A stretch of DNA of 64,000 nucleotides from Monosporascus cannonballus (GCA_004154925.1 QJNS01000238.1:53702-117701), one strand, 5' to 3'; positions 37,501 to 48,501 are shown, numbered from the stretch's first letter. The notes: a model not told the origin generated them from the letters alone. Program-made: numbers and translations.

Positions 37501-38292
37501 TTTTTTTCAGGCCGTCGAAAACTTAATTATTAATGTTTTTATCCTTAATTCAATTTAGCCATTAATTATATTAACATACTGCTATAATTAGATACGGATT
37601 CTTTTTATCGTAATTACTAGATCTATTTTTCGGCTTTTATTTTTTCGTTTATTATTCCAATATTTTTCGTTAATATTTACTTCAATTTTTCGTAATTGCT
37701 ATAAATTCGCATTATTTCTAGATTTATTTTAAATTAACAAAATAACATATTCCTTTATAACGGGCTGAAACTAAATAATTGCATTTCCGGTAAATCGTTC
37801 GATTGCGAATTTTATCCGTAAAATAAACGTAATAAATTAAATAGAAAAATACCCAAAGTATATTCAGTATTAAATTCAGAATAGTTACAACTTAATTAAG
37901 GTTCCGTTAAAACATTTTGGCTTAAAAAGTTCAAAAACCTTTTCTAATTCCTTAGTAAAATTCAGCTAGATAACCTAATTTCTTCGAAAAAGTTTCCCGG
38001 TTTCGGGGGCTTTTCTTTTTTTTCCTTAAGCTTTTTATCCGCGGCTTAAAAAAACGTCGTAAAATCATTATTATCTCTTTCGCACTAAAGGATACGTTTA
38101 TTTATAACATCTAATCGTCAAAAAACTTCTTTACAAAAAAGGCAAAGCTTTTTTTTCCCTCCTCGGATTCCATTTTAATATCCGAGTAATTAAGGACCTA
38201 GTAAATAGGCTGTTCGAGCTGTTTATTAATAGATATATTATCGACAATATTGCTCAAAATTTAACGGCCCTATTAAATAAAAACTTGCAACA
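37501..38292 (-). pseudogene. gag remnant of element A
   Basis: Lies between the D insertion and the 5' LTR of A. A plausible gag start is the ATG at 38,173 (minus), reading MESEEGKKSFAFFVKKFF before a stop. The following 0.6 kb is basic and broken. The roughly 120 bp between the ATG and the LTR would hold the primer-binding site, which I could not identify. Confidence 0.5.
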
Positions 38293-38702
38293 TATAACGG
38301 CTAAAGAATTTAGCTAATTATTAAACCTTAATCGTACGAATTTATATTAACAAAAATATTATAAAACTTTATAATAATAAATAACTTAATTCCGTTTTTA
38401 ATACCAGAAACGTAAAAACGTATTATAAATAATTAATATTAATAAATATTATAAATTAAAGCTATCTAAATTATAAAAATAATAAACGTATATATCCTTA
38501 TTCTGGCTCAAGGTGCTTAAGCGGCTCAAATCCTTAAGCCCATTAAGCCCTTTAAGCTTTTCTGCTGGCTCAAGGGGCTCAAGGTGCTTGGCGCCTTAAG
38601 ACCTTTGAACCAGTTACGTGATGTCTTGGCCTTGGTCGGAGTTCAGTCTTTTTTTGTCGTTCCGACCGTCTGTAGGGGAGCCAAGACCGTTAGGTCATAA
38701 CA
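38293..38702 (-). repeat. 5' LTR of element A
   Basis: 410 bp, TATAACGGC to GTTAGGTCATAACA. The U3 half (38,510-38,702) is hardly mutated and shows the degenerate CTTAAG/TTAAGCC repeat cluster. It is followed by the duplication GTTCG (38,703-38,707), after which base composition returns to normal within about 150 bp. Confidence 0.9.
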
Positions 38703-38707
38703 GTTCG

Positions 38708-39640
38708 GACAAATTTCTTATTTGCATTTTCGTTAATCGTTTCTGTAATACGCAATTAAACAGTAAAATTTGTATCGTTAAAATTGCCTAATTTTGTAAA
38801 TTAAGAAGGTATAATTTGTTTTCTAAGCAGACGATATTTTGATGGAGATATGTATATTTGAAGTTAGGGTCAGTGCGTTGGGTGTCTCGATAATTCGGTG
38901 GGCGTTAAGAGAGTGGGGTGTTGACCGGGGTCCGACTTAGATCCTCCGATCCTCAGTCGTCGTCACTCCGTCTCCTCCCTTTGCCCCTCCCCGAGTCCGA
39001 CTGATCACTTAGATCGCCCCTCGTCGCTTTGTCCACCTTCGGTACTACTGTTCTCGGCACTATCAGAACTCGAGTCGCTCGTTCCCGCTCTCCTTGTCGT
39101 CTTCCGCGGATAGGCATTTGCTAGCGCTCTATTATTCTGGCCCCTTCCATCCCTGTCCCTCTCTCTCTTTGACTCCCAGTCATCCTTGCGCGCGCTCTTC
39201 TGGCACACAAGATCACTCTGCGCCATCCCCAGATATTCGTGTAGCTACGAGTGCTTCTTCATTGCTGCCCCCAACCAGTTCTTCACTGAGGGTGACGGTG
39301 GCTTCATCAACGTGAGTCGGCACTCTTGCATCTTGATTGCACGTCCGCTAACCACTCCTCAGCTCTCTGTCACTCACAGCGACCGCTGCAGGTTCGACTC
39401 TGCGACCGCTGATCTCACCTGCGTCTAGGTGCCAGCTCAGACTATGTAGGACATGGGTGCAACCTACGAGGATGATGTTTCTTTTGTCTGGGGAATCAGA
39501 GAGGCGACGGTGGCTTTAGTTGAAATTCAGGGTAGGGTGAGGTTGTTGAGACTCTTGACCTCTAGCAGGTAGGATCTCGGCAGCCGTCGATCCAGGACAG
39601 GAAAGGGACATGCTGAAGGTGAAGAAAAGAACAGGTTGAA
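38708..39640. other. Gene-island edge, no convincing gene
   Basis: Base composition changes from AT-rich to balanced. Several overlapping short open frames exist (39,005-39,226 minus; 39,094-39,428 plus). The minus one ends in a serine/aspartate/glutamate-rich tail (TSDSSSDSAENSSTEGG) and could be an old C-terminus, but nothing is recognised. The segment up to 39,640 may include the outer end of the transposon relic that follows. Confidence 0.4.
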
Positions 39641-40530
39641 ATGCAAGGTCCAACGCCCCTACCTGGCCCACGTTATCGCCAGCTTCAACCTGGGCCGTGT
39701 AGATAGATTTAATATTGGCAAACTTAGAATTAAAGCCGATCTGAACATTCTTCTTTTCTCTCGGCCCTACTGCTTCCAGCTGTGCCTCCAGAGCCTCCAC
39801 TTTTCGTAGCGTAGTAGCCAGTTGGTAGCTCCTCTCTTTGAAGCCTTTTTGGACCTCCCTGAATAGTAGTTGTGTGCTGGTAGGTTGATCTAGCTAGCCC
39901 TGTAGATCAACTGCCTTCTTAGGCGTCGACCACGACACTGCAGATGTAAATAAATCCCACTATTCAATAGCTTTGCTTCCAGTTGCCCTATCAGTCATAG
40001 GGTTAACTGCCCTGCTGGCGTTGTTGCTGTTCTCGAGGAGTAGAGGGCTTAGAAGAGGTCGACCTAGGGCTATATGCCATAGACCTGTTGATCTCCAACC
40101 CATGCGTATATTGTGGCCCGTACAGGCAGCCTGGAGAGTTTTCCTGTAGCAGGTAAGGGAATTCTTTTTGCCCATAGCTGTAGAGTCGTTCCACTGGTCC
40201 AGGTATCCTAGCACTTTTTTGTATAGAGCCTTAAAGGGTCTAAAGACTGACTGATCCCGGGGCTGTAGGACGTGGGATGTATGGGGGGTGGGAAACGCAG
40301 GTGGATCTTGCTGCTGTAGCTGAGATATTTGAATTCCATTATTTTATGTCTGCAGTGCTTATCTAGGATAAGTAATCTGACTGATTGGGGGTCTGGTGGC
40401 TGGGTGGATGGGGTGAGGGTCTCCCTGAGCCAGTGGGTAGCACTCGGGTCGTTAGTCCATCCGTTATCAGTCGTAGTGAATATCCAGGTGGCGTATGGGT
40501 CTATGTCTAGAGGAAACTATTACTATTGCA
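39640..40530 (-). pseudogene. Fot1/pogo-type DDE transposase relic
   Basis: Minus-strand pieces in several frames follow the C-terminal two thirds of a fungal pogo-family transposase (Tc1-mariner superfamily, cut-and-paste movement at TA sites). WIFTTTDNGWTND, then SATHWLRETLTPST (40,400-40,500). RLLILDKH with the second catalytic aspartate (about 40,362). RDQSVFRPFKALYKKVLGYL (about 40,205-40,262). GHNIRMGWRSTGLWHIALGR (40,050-40,120). A heptad-like tail SYQLATTLRKVEALEAQLEA (about 39,760-39,850). At least one frame change near 40,290-40,330 and stops at about 39,957 and 39,890 break it. The N-terminal helix-turn-helix is not seen. It is not AT-mutated, so it decayed by indels rather than heavy RIP. 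Confidence 0.75.
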
Positions 40531-40745
40531 AGTACAACCTAGGTAGATTATTTCATGATCTAAGGTCCTAAATGGGCCTAAAGCTGATGTTTTACCTTTT
40601 GGCTGCTTTCCCAGACCGACCTTTTAACAATTTTAAAAACCGCATCTAAGGAGGTCGTTAAGTTATAATCATTAGGTACGAAATAGATAAATAAGAAAAA
40701 CGAACTGCGGAAAAGGGGAAAGGCGCAGGGTTAACTCGACATTAC
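40531..40745. other. Spacer between transposase relic and solo LTR
   Basis: About 215 bp of balanced composition. No gene, repeat or clear transposon end recognised. Confidence 0.4.
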
Positions 40746-41048
40746 TGTGAGGGCTGGGTAGCTAACCAACTAATAAATCTAGTCGTACGGTTTATGTTGG
40801 CAGTCGTATCGTGGGAAACTGAGCAATAACCGGGAATATTAGTCACATCCTGGTAATAGCAGACTGTCAAGGGAAATCTGGGTAACCAGTTGTATTGCGG
40901 GCTGGTGCTATCTGAACTACGGAAGATAATGAGGTGTGCTTAAATACTATCACGATAATGATCCCAATGATCTGTCATGTGACCCTGCAGCTGAGTCTCC
41001 CCTCTTTTTGACTGTTTCTGGCAGCGCTAAGGGTGTTGGGTTATAACA
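40746..41048 (-). repeat. Solo LTR, A family, short and little mutated
   Basis: 303 bp from TGTGAGGGCTGGGTAGCTAA to GTGTTGGGTTATAACA. The left part matches the A-family R-U5 half (AACCAACTAATAAATCTAGT, CGTACGGTTTATGTT). The U3 part differs from A, E and G. Flanks ATTAC (41 bases into line, 40,741-40,745) and GTTAC (41,049-41,053) agree at four of five positions, consistent with an aged target duplication. It lies about 270-320 bp upstream of the zinc-finger gene and could contribute promoter sequence. Confidence 0.75.
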
Positions 41049-41370
41049 GTTACCAACTGTGTTGAGATGATCGTACGTACAAGAAGGTTGAAGCCTAATC
41101 TATCATATACCGTCACATCTCTTTCTATTCCATCTATATATCCTTTTTAATTCCTCGTGTCCTGTTCGAAGTTAACTACAACTACATCTATCTACCCTTA
41201 ACCCGCAACCCGCAACAACTGGGAACTCGAACTCGCACAAACAGGGACTCGAAACTGCGACAACAAACACAAGTCCCACCGACCATTGTACAAGCCGAGT
41301 CCCTTGCAAGTACAGCATGGCCTTCAAGCACTCTCGAGCCTAAGCCTCCCTAGGTTATTGTCAGCAAACA

Positions 41371-42370
41371 GTGTCCCGTCCACTTGTCAGCCCCACAACC
41401 CCTTCCGCCAAAGACAAGATTACCTGCACTTGCGGCCGAACCTTCAAAACCGACAGCGCTTTACAACAACACCAGCGTGACTCGCCGCTCCACTCTAACG
41501 CGGCCGAAACTCAAACCAGAGCGACCGTGGGCCACATTCCAAAAGTGTCGAGCGGGAAAGATGCAGATGGTCTCCAGGAGAAGGGGAAGTCTCCAAGGCA
41601 GCAGTGCGCAAACTCCCGAAACGAAGAGACATTTCCGACATTTGACGACCTTCCGGGGGAAAATGACGTCGACCTGGCATTCTACGACACCATGGATGGG
41701 TTCAGCTTCATGCCTCGGAAGCACTGGTGCTTCTTGGCTGAAATTATTGGAATTGAGCATTTCCTTCGCCTGAGACTGATGGTTAAAGACAAGGCAGGTA
41801 CTACGGTGCCAGTCGCCTTTCACACTGACGACCGAGGCACTGGATTTGCACCCTCCCAACTACGACCGGGATACACTGTAATAATCCTATATGCGCACCA
41901 GCATGACTTTCTCCATTGCACGACCGGCATCCGGCAGGAAGAATATGATGGAATAAAGGTAGACCCTCTTTGATTCGCATTATCGTAATGATTCTGGATT
42001 CTGAACATCTCTCAGATTATCTCTGCGACGCTGGCTGAATTGATTCAATTAAACGACCGGGTGCATCAATATTCCATGGAGCCCCGTATAAAAACCTGCC
42101 ATGGATGCGATGAACAGAAGACATCTTTACAAAAGTGCGGCAAATGTTCGCTATTTTGGTATTGTAACAAGGTGAGACAACCCAAGACCGGATACTGGCG
42201 TCCACTTTTAACGATGTTAGTCTTGCCAAACTACCGGCTGGAATGACAAAGGTCACAAACGGGATTGTAAGGTCATTAGGGACAGCGATCTGCGAGCAAT
42301 GTTTATGCTGGATTGGGATCATTTCGAAGGCTTCAACCAGTATCCCCTCAAGGTACGACAAAGCCCGTAG
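41371..42370 (+). CDS. C2H2-like and MYND zinc-finger protein, three exons
   Basis: Inferred exons 41,371-41,958, 42,016-42,171 and 42,221-42,370, with introns of 57 bp (GTAGAC...CTCAG) and 49 bp (GTGAGA...GTTAG). About 297 residues. The N-terminal finger is CTCGRTFKTDSALQQHQRDS (C-x-C, F, L, H, then H six residues later). A middle domain follows with MDGFSFMPRKHW and DRGTGFAPSQLRPGYTVIIL. Splicing then makes a full MYND finger: CHGCDE, CGKC, WYCNK joined to SCQTTGW, then HKRDC, giving all eight ligands, which supports both introns. MYND fingers bind proline-rich partner peptides. The start is unresolved: no in-frame ATG precedes 41,371 before a stop at 41,341, so an upstream exon, a GTG-region annotation artefact or 5' loss is possible. 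Exon 3 runs to TAG at 42,370, or may splice at GTACGA (42,353). Confidence 0.75.
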
Positions 42371-43463
42371 TGAGGAAGGGAACGACGAGTGATGTCGAGC
42401 CCTCGCAACACCCGACGTACGACGTCTAAGTGAAGGAGATGACAGTCCAGTTACGGTGAGGATGAAGTGGGCCGTTGAGGAGCTCCCTTCTTCGCAGGTA
42501 CTACAAGGGATGAGTGAGACTCAGATTGAGGATTCGCTTTGGATTTTAAATGGGGCTTCGGAGGGTAGGTCAACTCAAATTTCGATGATCATCGGGCTGA
42601 TTTGGGCATGAGAGAGTCCAAAGGGACCCGAGGATAGCTAACCGACAGCCTAGACCGAACCTCAGTATTGCAGCTCCCAATACGCTGTTGTCTGCTGGCG
42701 ACAAAAGTGGGAGTGAGTTGAAACCTATTGTGGGCTTTGCCAAGCCCAGGTTAATCAGCAGAAAACATATCCCCAGAGGTCAAAGCAACACAATCTACGC
42801 ATAGGACGAGGGAATGGTTACCGGGCGTTTGCATCCATAGCGCCTGCTTATGATTAGCTTATCGTGAAGGTTCGGAGCAGAAGTTGATCTAAATGGAATC
42901 AAACCAGGGTGTTAAGATTCACTCAGTAAGTGTAGGCTATCTAGACACGCGGCCAGTCTTAGGCAATCATATGATAAAAACCCGGGAACTTCATGCCCCA
43001 CCTTACCCGCGGCCGCTCCCGTGCGACGCCAACCAATTACACAGCTTATCGGCCACATAGCTCGAAACGCTCCAGCCCCTGAAAGTACTAAGAAGTGCAA
43101 CCCCATAATTGAAGCTATTGTAGGAACGAATCATGTTCCTACTTATTAGAAGCACGCTTGGCGTAAACAACCACCAGCCAACTACGAACAAACATATCTT
43201 CTATAATGAATTGCGGGGGAAGCTGTAGTGTGGTTACACAAAGAGCAGGCTGTACAAATTGGCGGTAAGCTTTTTGGGCATCAATCAGGCTTTCTTCTCT
43301 GTTTCATTCAATTATTTGTATTGTCCCTTACCCCGACTTCAGCGTTCTCGCCACATACACAATACTACATATGTGTGATATTCTAAATACTGTATTGAAG
43401 TCTAAGCCCCAAAGCGCTTGAGATTCCCTATCACCGACGGAGTATCTATACCCCCCCCAAAAA
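42371..43463. other. Intergenic, no gene recognised
   Basis: Balanced composition with only short overlapping open frames (for example 42,912-43,106 and 43,003-43,191 on the minus strand). A run of C followed by A (43,450-43,464) directly precedes the next open frame. No repeat shared with the rest of the window was noticed. Confidence 0.45.
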
Positions 43464-43742
43464 ATGTCGCAGTGGCAATGCAAGGCCTTTAGGGCCGGTC
43501 AACAGTGGTCTGTAAGCATCATTGACGAATTCAACGTCACCTACAACATACCCGGCGGCGCCAACCAAATCGGGTTCCTCTTCACCCCCCAAGACCACCA
43601 TACGGCCGTGTACATGTGGACTGAGGAAGACGGTCAAGGATTGCGGACTACCATGAGTTTTGACGCGGGGGGAAAGTACGGTAAAACAAGTGTCGAGGAA
43701 TTTAAAAGCTGGAGAGTCTTCATTAATACCCAGCGTGCATGA
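43464..43742 (+). CDS. Small hypothetical protein, 92 residues
   Basis: ATG at 43,464 in a purine-rich context (AAAAAATGTCG), TGA at 43,740-43,742. The product starts MSQWQCKAFRAGQQWSVSII and is rich in aromatic residues and glycine (NIPGGANQIGFLFTPQDHHT, then FDAGGKYGKTSVEEFKSW). It has no signal peptide, membrane segment or familiar motif. The balanced amino-acid composition and normal codon usage favour a real coding region, possibly the first exon of a longer gene continuing at 43,807. I do not recognise the family. Confidence 0.5.
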   Translation: MSQWQCKAFRAGQQWSVSIIDEFNVTYNIPGGANQIGFLFTPQDHHTAVYMWTEEDGQGLRTTMSFDAGGKYGKTSVEEFKSWRVFINTQRA

Positions 43743-43806
43743 TGATTCAAGAGGTTTGATGTCGCGGTAGTGCGCAAGGGGTAAGGAAGATCAACGCTTT
43801 CTTTAA

Positions 43807-44157
43807 CAAAGAAAGTTGAATGCTGACGTGTTGACAGATACATATCGAGAGAATGGAATCATTAGCACGGTCGAGCCTATTGGTGCGATGGATGTATTCC
43901 CTAAAGTGCAGAAAGACTACAGTAGGGGCGTCCATACGGTTTTTGTCGGACCTAGCCGAAGGCCCATTTATATGGGCCCATTCGGTGCATCACTCATGAA
44001 ACCACCTAAGGTCACCTCCAATTACTTTCACTCTTCAGCTACAGTTATTTCTCATGTATTTAAGGAGGTATCACCATCCATTCCTTCCAACTTGGACCTG
44101 CTGAAGGTTGGCCTGAAAATATATACTTCCTTCAGCTGTATATGCTTCCGTACGTAA
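43807..44157 (+). CDS. Hypothetical open frame, possibly a second exon
   Basis: Open from 43,807 to TAA/TAG at 44,155-44,157. The first in-frame ATG is 43,888, giving 89 residues, but the frame upstream of it (TDTYRENGIISTVEPIGAMD) also looks protein-like, suggesting that the frame is an exon. Visible stretches: HTVFVGPSRRPIYMGPFGAS and LMKPPKVTSNYFHSSATVIS, with regular hydrophobic/polar alternation. A GTAAGG donor and a TTTAAC branch-like site lie just upstream (43,780-43,812), but the short distance makes the intron uncertain. No family recognised. Element E begins about 100 bp downstream. Confidence 0.45.
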   Translation, partial: QRKLNADVLTDTYRENGIISTVEPIGAMDVFPKVQKDYSRGVHTVFVGPSRRPIYMGPFGASLMKPPKVTSNYFHSSATVISHVFKEVSPSIPSNLDLLKVGLKIYTSFSCICFRT

Positions 44158-44261
44158 GACAACGGCGTCATAGGTATGAACCCGGTCTGCAGTTCTTCTT
44201 AACTATCCTTTCATGCATTTGTTACATAAAGTTATATATGTATTATAATCAAAAGGCCTTA

Positions 44262-45028
44262 CGTGACGGCTAGGGGTTTAACCAACTATTAAACCTAAGT
44301 CGTACGGGTTTATGTTAGCAGGAGTATTGTAGAATTCTAAATAATGGACATAGTAATTAGTTACGTCTCGTAATATCAAAAATGTTTCATGTAAGGAAAT
44401 TATATTACAAGCTGCTGTTATTTAAATTATAGAAATAACGAACTATTATGATCCAACTGGCTCGGCGGACCTAGAGACGGTCGAGGTGGGAAGGAACTAG
44501 ACCCGACACAGAAACTGATCGCGTGATAAGCTCAAAGCTTTTAGAGGTCTTGGCACCTTGAGCCTTTTGAGCTGCACAGAAAGGATCAAGGGATTCAGAG
44601 GGCTTAAGAGGTTAAGCAATATAAGCATTTTGAGCCAGAAGTAAGATATATACGTTCGTTATTTCCATAATTTAGATAACAGCAGCTTGTAATAATAATT
44701 CGTTACCCAAGACACTTTTGGTATTATAAAACATAACTAGTTATTGTATTTATTGTTTAAAATCCCACGATATTTTTGCTAATATGAACCCGTACGACTT
44801 AGGTTTAATAGTTAGTTAAACCCCTAGCCGTTATACGAACATATATATTTTATACCGTTAATTCATTTTTTATTAATTTTGAAAGCTATTTTACATTTAA
44901 TTTTATTAATTCCGATTAGTTTTAAATAGATTTATATAAATTTTAGCCTTAAGAAAAACTTCTATTACGTAACCTATTTGTATAAATGTAACTGTTTTTT
45001 GCGACCGGTTTTAGTTTAAGTTATAATA
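44262..45028 (-). repeat. 3' LTR of element E, split by a solo LTR
   Basis: R-U5 half at 44,262-44,443 (CGTGACGGCTAGGGGTTTAA to ATAACGAAC), U3 half at 44,841-45,028 ending GTTATAATA. The U3 matches 59,450-59,635 and not the U3 of A, F or G. Confidence 0.85.
44444..44835 (-). repeat. Solo LTR inserted in the 3' LTR of E
   Basis: 392 bp, TATTATGATCC to AGCCGTTATA in plus orientation. Perfect target duplication CGAAC (44,439-44,443 and 44,836-44,840). Its U3 is of the A/F type with CTTAAG-like repeats. The core (44,460-44,600) is clearly less mutated than the surrounding LTR, so it probably arrived after the main mutation of E. Confidence 0.92.
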
Positions 45029-45560
45029 CGATTTTTAAGGTTTTTGCTTTTGAAAGTTTATTGCTATTAAATCTTATTGTATTAGAATAAGGTATATTAT
45101 TAATTGGAGGTTTCGTAATTATTCTAATTTACATTAAAACCTAAAAACTTTAATTACTTATAGTATTAAATATGATTTTAAAGTAATACCGTATATGGCG
45201 TATTTCAAAAATACTATTACATGTTAAATAATTAAAAATATCTATCGTCATATCGAATATATCAAGAATCGTCGTTATTACGATAATTTCAGCGTTTCGA
45301 TCGATTTTTTGCGTCGTATTAGGAAAAAGGAAAATCGCTTACACTGGAAGAAAACCGTTATTGAAAAAACTTTTCTGCAGTTTTAATAGGAAATAAAGAA
45401 GGATCTGGCGCGTAAATAACGTGATATTAACGAGATTAACAGTTGTCTTTTTCGTTTACGGCGTTAAAAAAACCTTTTACGAAAAAGAAATTAAAATTAT
45501 TAACCGCGGTTTTTAGTAAATGGATAAATTAAAGAAATAAAAGCGAGTAAAGGCCGATGT
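45029..45560 (+). pseudogene. Antisense accessory frame, element E
   Basis: Plus-strand segment between the 3' LTR and the end of pol. About 45,240-45,480 reads as a basic region, YIKNRRYYDNFSVSI, then RRIRKKENRLHWKKTVIEKT and a lysine-rich coil broken by stops. It is equivalent in place, orientation and character to the frames in A and B. Confidence 0.55.
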
Positions 45561-45899
45561 TCTTATAATTATTTTATTTGTTAACCTTTTTAATTAATCT
45601 ATTTTCGAAGATTTTAATTAAAGTGATAATATCGACGTTATTAGTAAAAGTCTTTTTAAATAAACGTTAGATATTTATAAGACTTTTTATAAGTTTTTAG
45701 ATATTTTTGAAATTTGAATAAAATTTTTATTTGATTAGATATTAGGTAAGTCCGTTTTTGTTTTCATATCGAAGATTTTTTTTATTTCGAATACGGTTTC
45801 GTTTTTTACTTTTAGGCTATTTTGATCTATATAAATTTTAATATAACTTGCTGTTAATATTTTTTTTTAAAAAGTAGAGACAACGGAGTAAAGTTTAAG

Positions 45900-48501
45900 T
45901 CTTGGTAAAAGATTTAATTCATAATTATTTTCTCAACTTTTTTTTAGCGATTTTGTATAGGCTAATATATTTTAAATCGAAATCCTTTTTAGTTTTTTTT
46001 TGTTTATATATTTCTTGGAACGAAATAAATTATATTTTAAACGGCCAGTTTTTTTAAACTTTTTTTACCTATAATACTTACTTATTTACTTATATACGAA
46101 TTATAATTTTATGTTTATATTTTTAATACAATTACTTAAGCTATTTGAACCTAAATATTATTTTAATATTAAGAAATTTAAAGTGCGTATTTTTATAAAT
46201 ACTAAGTTTAAATCCAAAACTTACGTTTATTAAAATGGTTTTAATATTTGTATAATAATTGGTATTATATATTAATTAAGTGATAAGTGATTGTTTAATT
46301 ATATATTTTATTTATAATTAGTATAATACAGTATACAAAATTTTAATATTTAATTTATCCGTTTAAGGTTAAAATATATTAAATAATATATAATTTATAG
46401 CGGTTTATATTATAAAACTTTATTAAAATTTCGAAATAAGCACAGTCTTTTAATAGAAATAATTTTATATAATAATCTACATATAGTAGAAGTAACTGTT
46501 TGTAACAATACATTATATATTTAGTATTGGTATATTATAAAAAGCGAACAAATAAGAAATTTCGTAAATTCATCGATAGTTATGAAACTATTATAATAAT
46601 ATACTTTTATTGTTAGGTTTTTAAATAAAAGAAATTTAATAATAAAATTTATATTAATTAAGTGTTATAAAACCTGTTAAAAATCAACAAGAATTATAAT
46701 AATCTATAATATATATATCGTTGTATTTTAGCTTTATTATAAAATTTACATTGTCGTCGTATTTTCTAAATTGTTATTTTTATTTTAAGAAATATTAAAT
46801 ATATTAAAATTAATTTACAGCTTCCTAAATAGTTAATTATTAATATAATATATATTTACATATTTAATATATGTATATATATATTACTAAATTTATTTAA
46901 TATATACTTGGAATTGTCAACATATTTTATTCATCTTTTAAATAAATTATGCTAATATGTTTCAATTATTTGATATTAGTTATATAATATATCTCGTACT
47001 GTTCCAATTTAACGTAAGTATAAATATTATTTTTAAAGTAATAGCGAAAATTATATAACTAATTTTAATTAAGTGTTTTTCGAAATTTAATTATTTATAT
47101 ACAATATATATTTTGTTACTTTTTAAACCGTTTTTATAATCAACAACGAATTTAAAATTTGAAATTTTTTATATAATTATAAATATTATTTCGTAAATTT
47201 CTTAATTACAGTAAAATGGGTAACATTTTAGCAATCTGTATAAATTTTAACTGAATTGAACTTTTATTAAGGAAATACTTAAATTTTCGAAAAGGTTCAA
47301 TAAGAACTATAAATTTCATATTTAAAATTGCGTAATTAAAGTTGGTTCTTATTAATTTTAGTGAACAAACATGATAAAACATAATTTATTTTAATTAATT
47401 TATTATCCGATTACCGAGTTTAATACGTAATTCTAAATATCGGATTTTAATTTAACGAAACGTATTAAATCGTACACAATTAGTATTAATTCGTTAGTTA
47501 TTAGATTTTTAGGTTTTTAAAACCTTTTTTTCTATTTCTATCGTTTAATAAAATCTTTCAACAGAATTAAATAAAAGCATAATAATTTTGATAAAATTCC
47601 AAATACACCCATTATAACAATTAATAAATATAAAAACTTTATATTTTCTTCACTGTAAGTAACATTTATTATGTTAATAAGTACAGTAATATTTTTAGGA
47701 TTTAGTTTAATCTATTTCGAAATAATAATAGATTATATATATATATATATATTTATTTGTAAAACTAATTGTTTTCTAAAGTAATTAATAATCTAACCAT
47801 TTATACAACTTTAAAAACATTATAAATATATTTTATATATGTTTTTTTACTTTTCGAATAAATGATAATATCGAAATTCTATTGGAATATATAATTTATT
47901 AATCGTTAAATGGTTATTAATAGGTTTGTATAAGTTTTTAACATAATTAAATATTTAATTAGTTTTTATTCCGTTCGAAAAATCTTTTTATTCGTATTTC
48001 TTTTAATATTAATAAAATTATATTTATTTTTTAAAGGCAATACCGTTAATTATTTAATTTTATAAAATGCTTTTTTATTCCCGGAATTGGAAATAATAAT
48101 ATCTAAATTATAACGGTAATACTGTTTAATTGGTAATAAATAATTTCAAATAGTATCTTTATACCTTTTTTAAATTCGAAAAAATAAGCTATTTTATAAG
48201 TAATATGAAAAAAGCGCCTCTATTTTTTATAACTCATTTTTAAGTATTTTTTAAAAACGCGTAATTCGTTTGCATTAAAATTATAAATAATGTAAAACTT
48301 CTTAAATAAACTTTTCATAAAAATTCTTTATAATTTCATTCGTAATAATTTAATAATTTCGTAACGAATTTCTTTTTAGAAAAGTATTTTTCTCAGTAAT
48401 ATTATAATAATCTATCCATTTAACTTTTTAAATTTTAAAATAATTATTTGAAATCGTTGTTTAGTTATTTAAATTTTGTTTTAATAATATTAACAATACG
48501 T
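45900..48501 (-). pseudogene. Element E chromodomain, integrase and reverse transcriptase remnants
   Basis: Collinear with the minus strand of element A from about 12,880 to 15,500: the chromodomain tail near 45,920-46,000 matches 12,890-12,960, and the RT region near 47,850-47,880 matches the YFDD region at 14,829-14,858. Stops everywhere. It ends at CGTAT (48,502-48,506), the left duplication of element F. Confidence 0.6.

Larger units (their letters stand above)
10376..38702 (-). mobile_element. Element A: Ty3/gypsy chromovirus, interrupted by D, B and C
   Basis: The outermost element of the left block. It is bounded by LTRs of 409 bp (10,376-10,784) and 410 bp (38,293-38,702) that begin TGTGACGG/TATAACGG and end TTATAATA/CATAACA, with perfect target duplications GTTCG at 10,371-10,375 and 38,703-38,707. 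gag-pol reads on the minus strand, so the 5' LTR is at the right. The polypurine tract (10,785-10,800) adjoins the left, 3', LTR. Element D plus its duplication sits at 17,292-37,500. Removing it leaves about 8.1 kb, roughly 1 kb longer than element E because of extra sequence at 11,430-12,690. Confidence 0.9.

Noticed and set aside
1..38000. Possible CRISPR array or satellite from the many recurring AT motifs
   Set aside because: Repeats are LTRs and collinear retrotransposon copies, not regularly spaced short repeats, and the genome is eukaryotic.
39390..39420. tRNA-like T arm (GCAGGTTCGACTCTGC)
   Set aside because: The stem does not pair in register with a seven-base loop, and no acceptor, D or anticodon arms surround it.
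41384..41859. Open frames of 129 and 132 codons overlapping the zinc-finger gene
   Set aside because: Shadows of exon 1, whose frame contains the C2H2-like finger and splices cleanly into the MYND finger.
44257..44261. Target duplication for element E
   Set aside because: CCTTA on the left and TCTAC on the right do not match even allowing RIP changes, so none is claimed.
47725..47752. TA dinucleotide run, with similar runs near 57,490 and a TTAA run near 2,184
   Set aside because: Ordinary low-complexity products of extreme A+T content.
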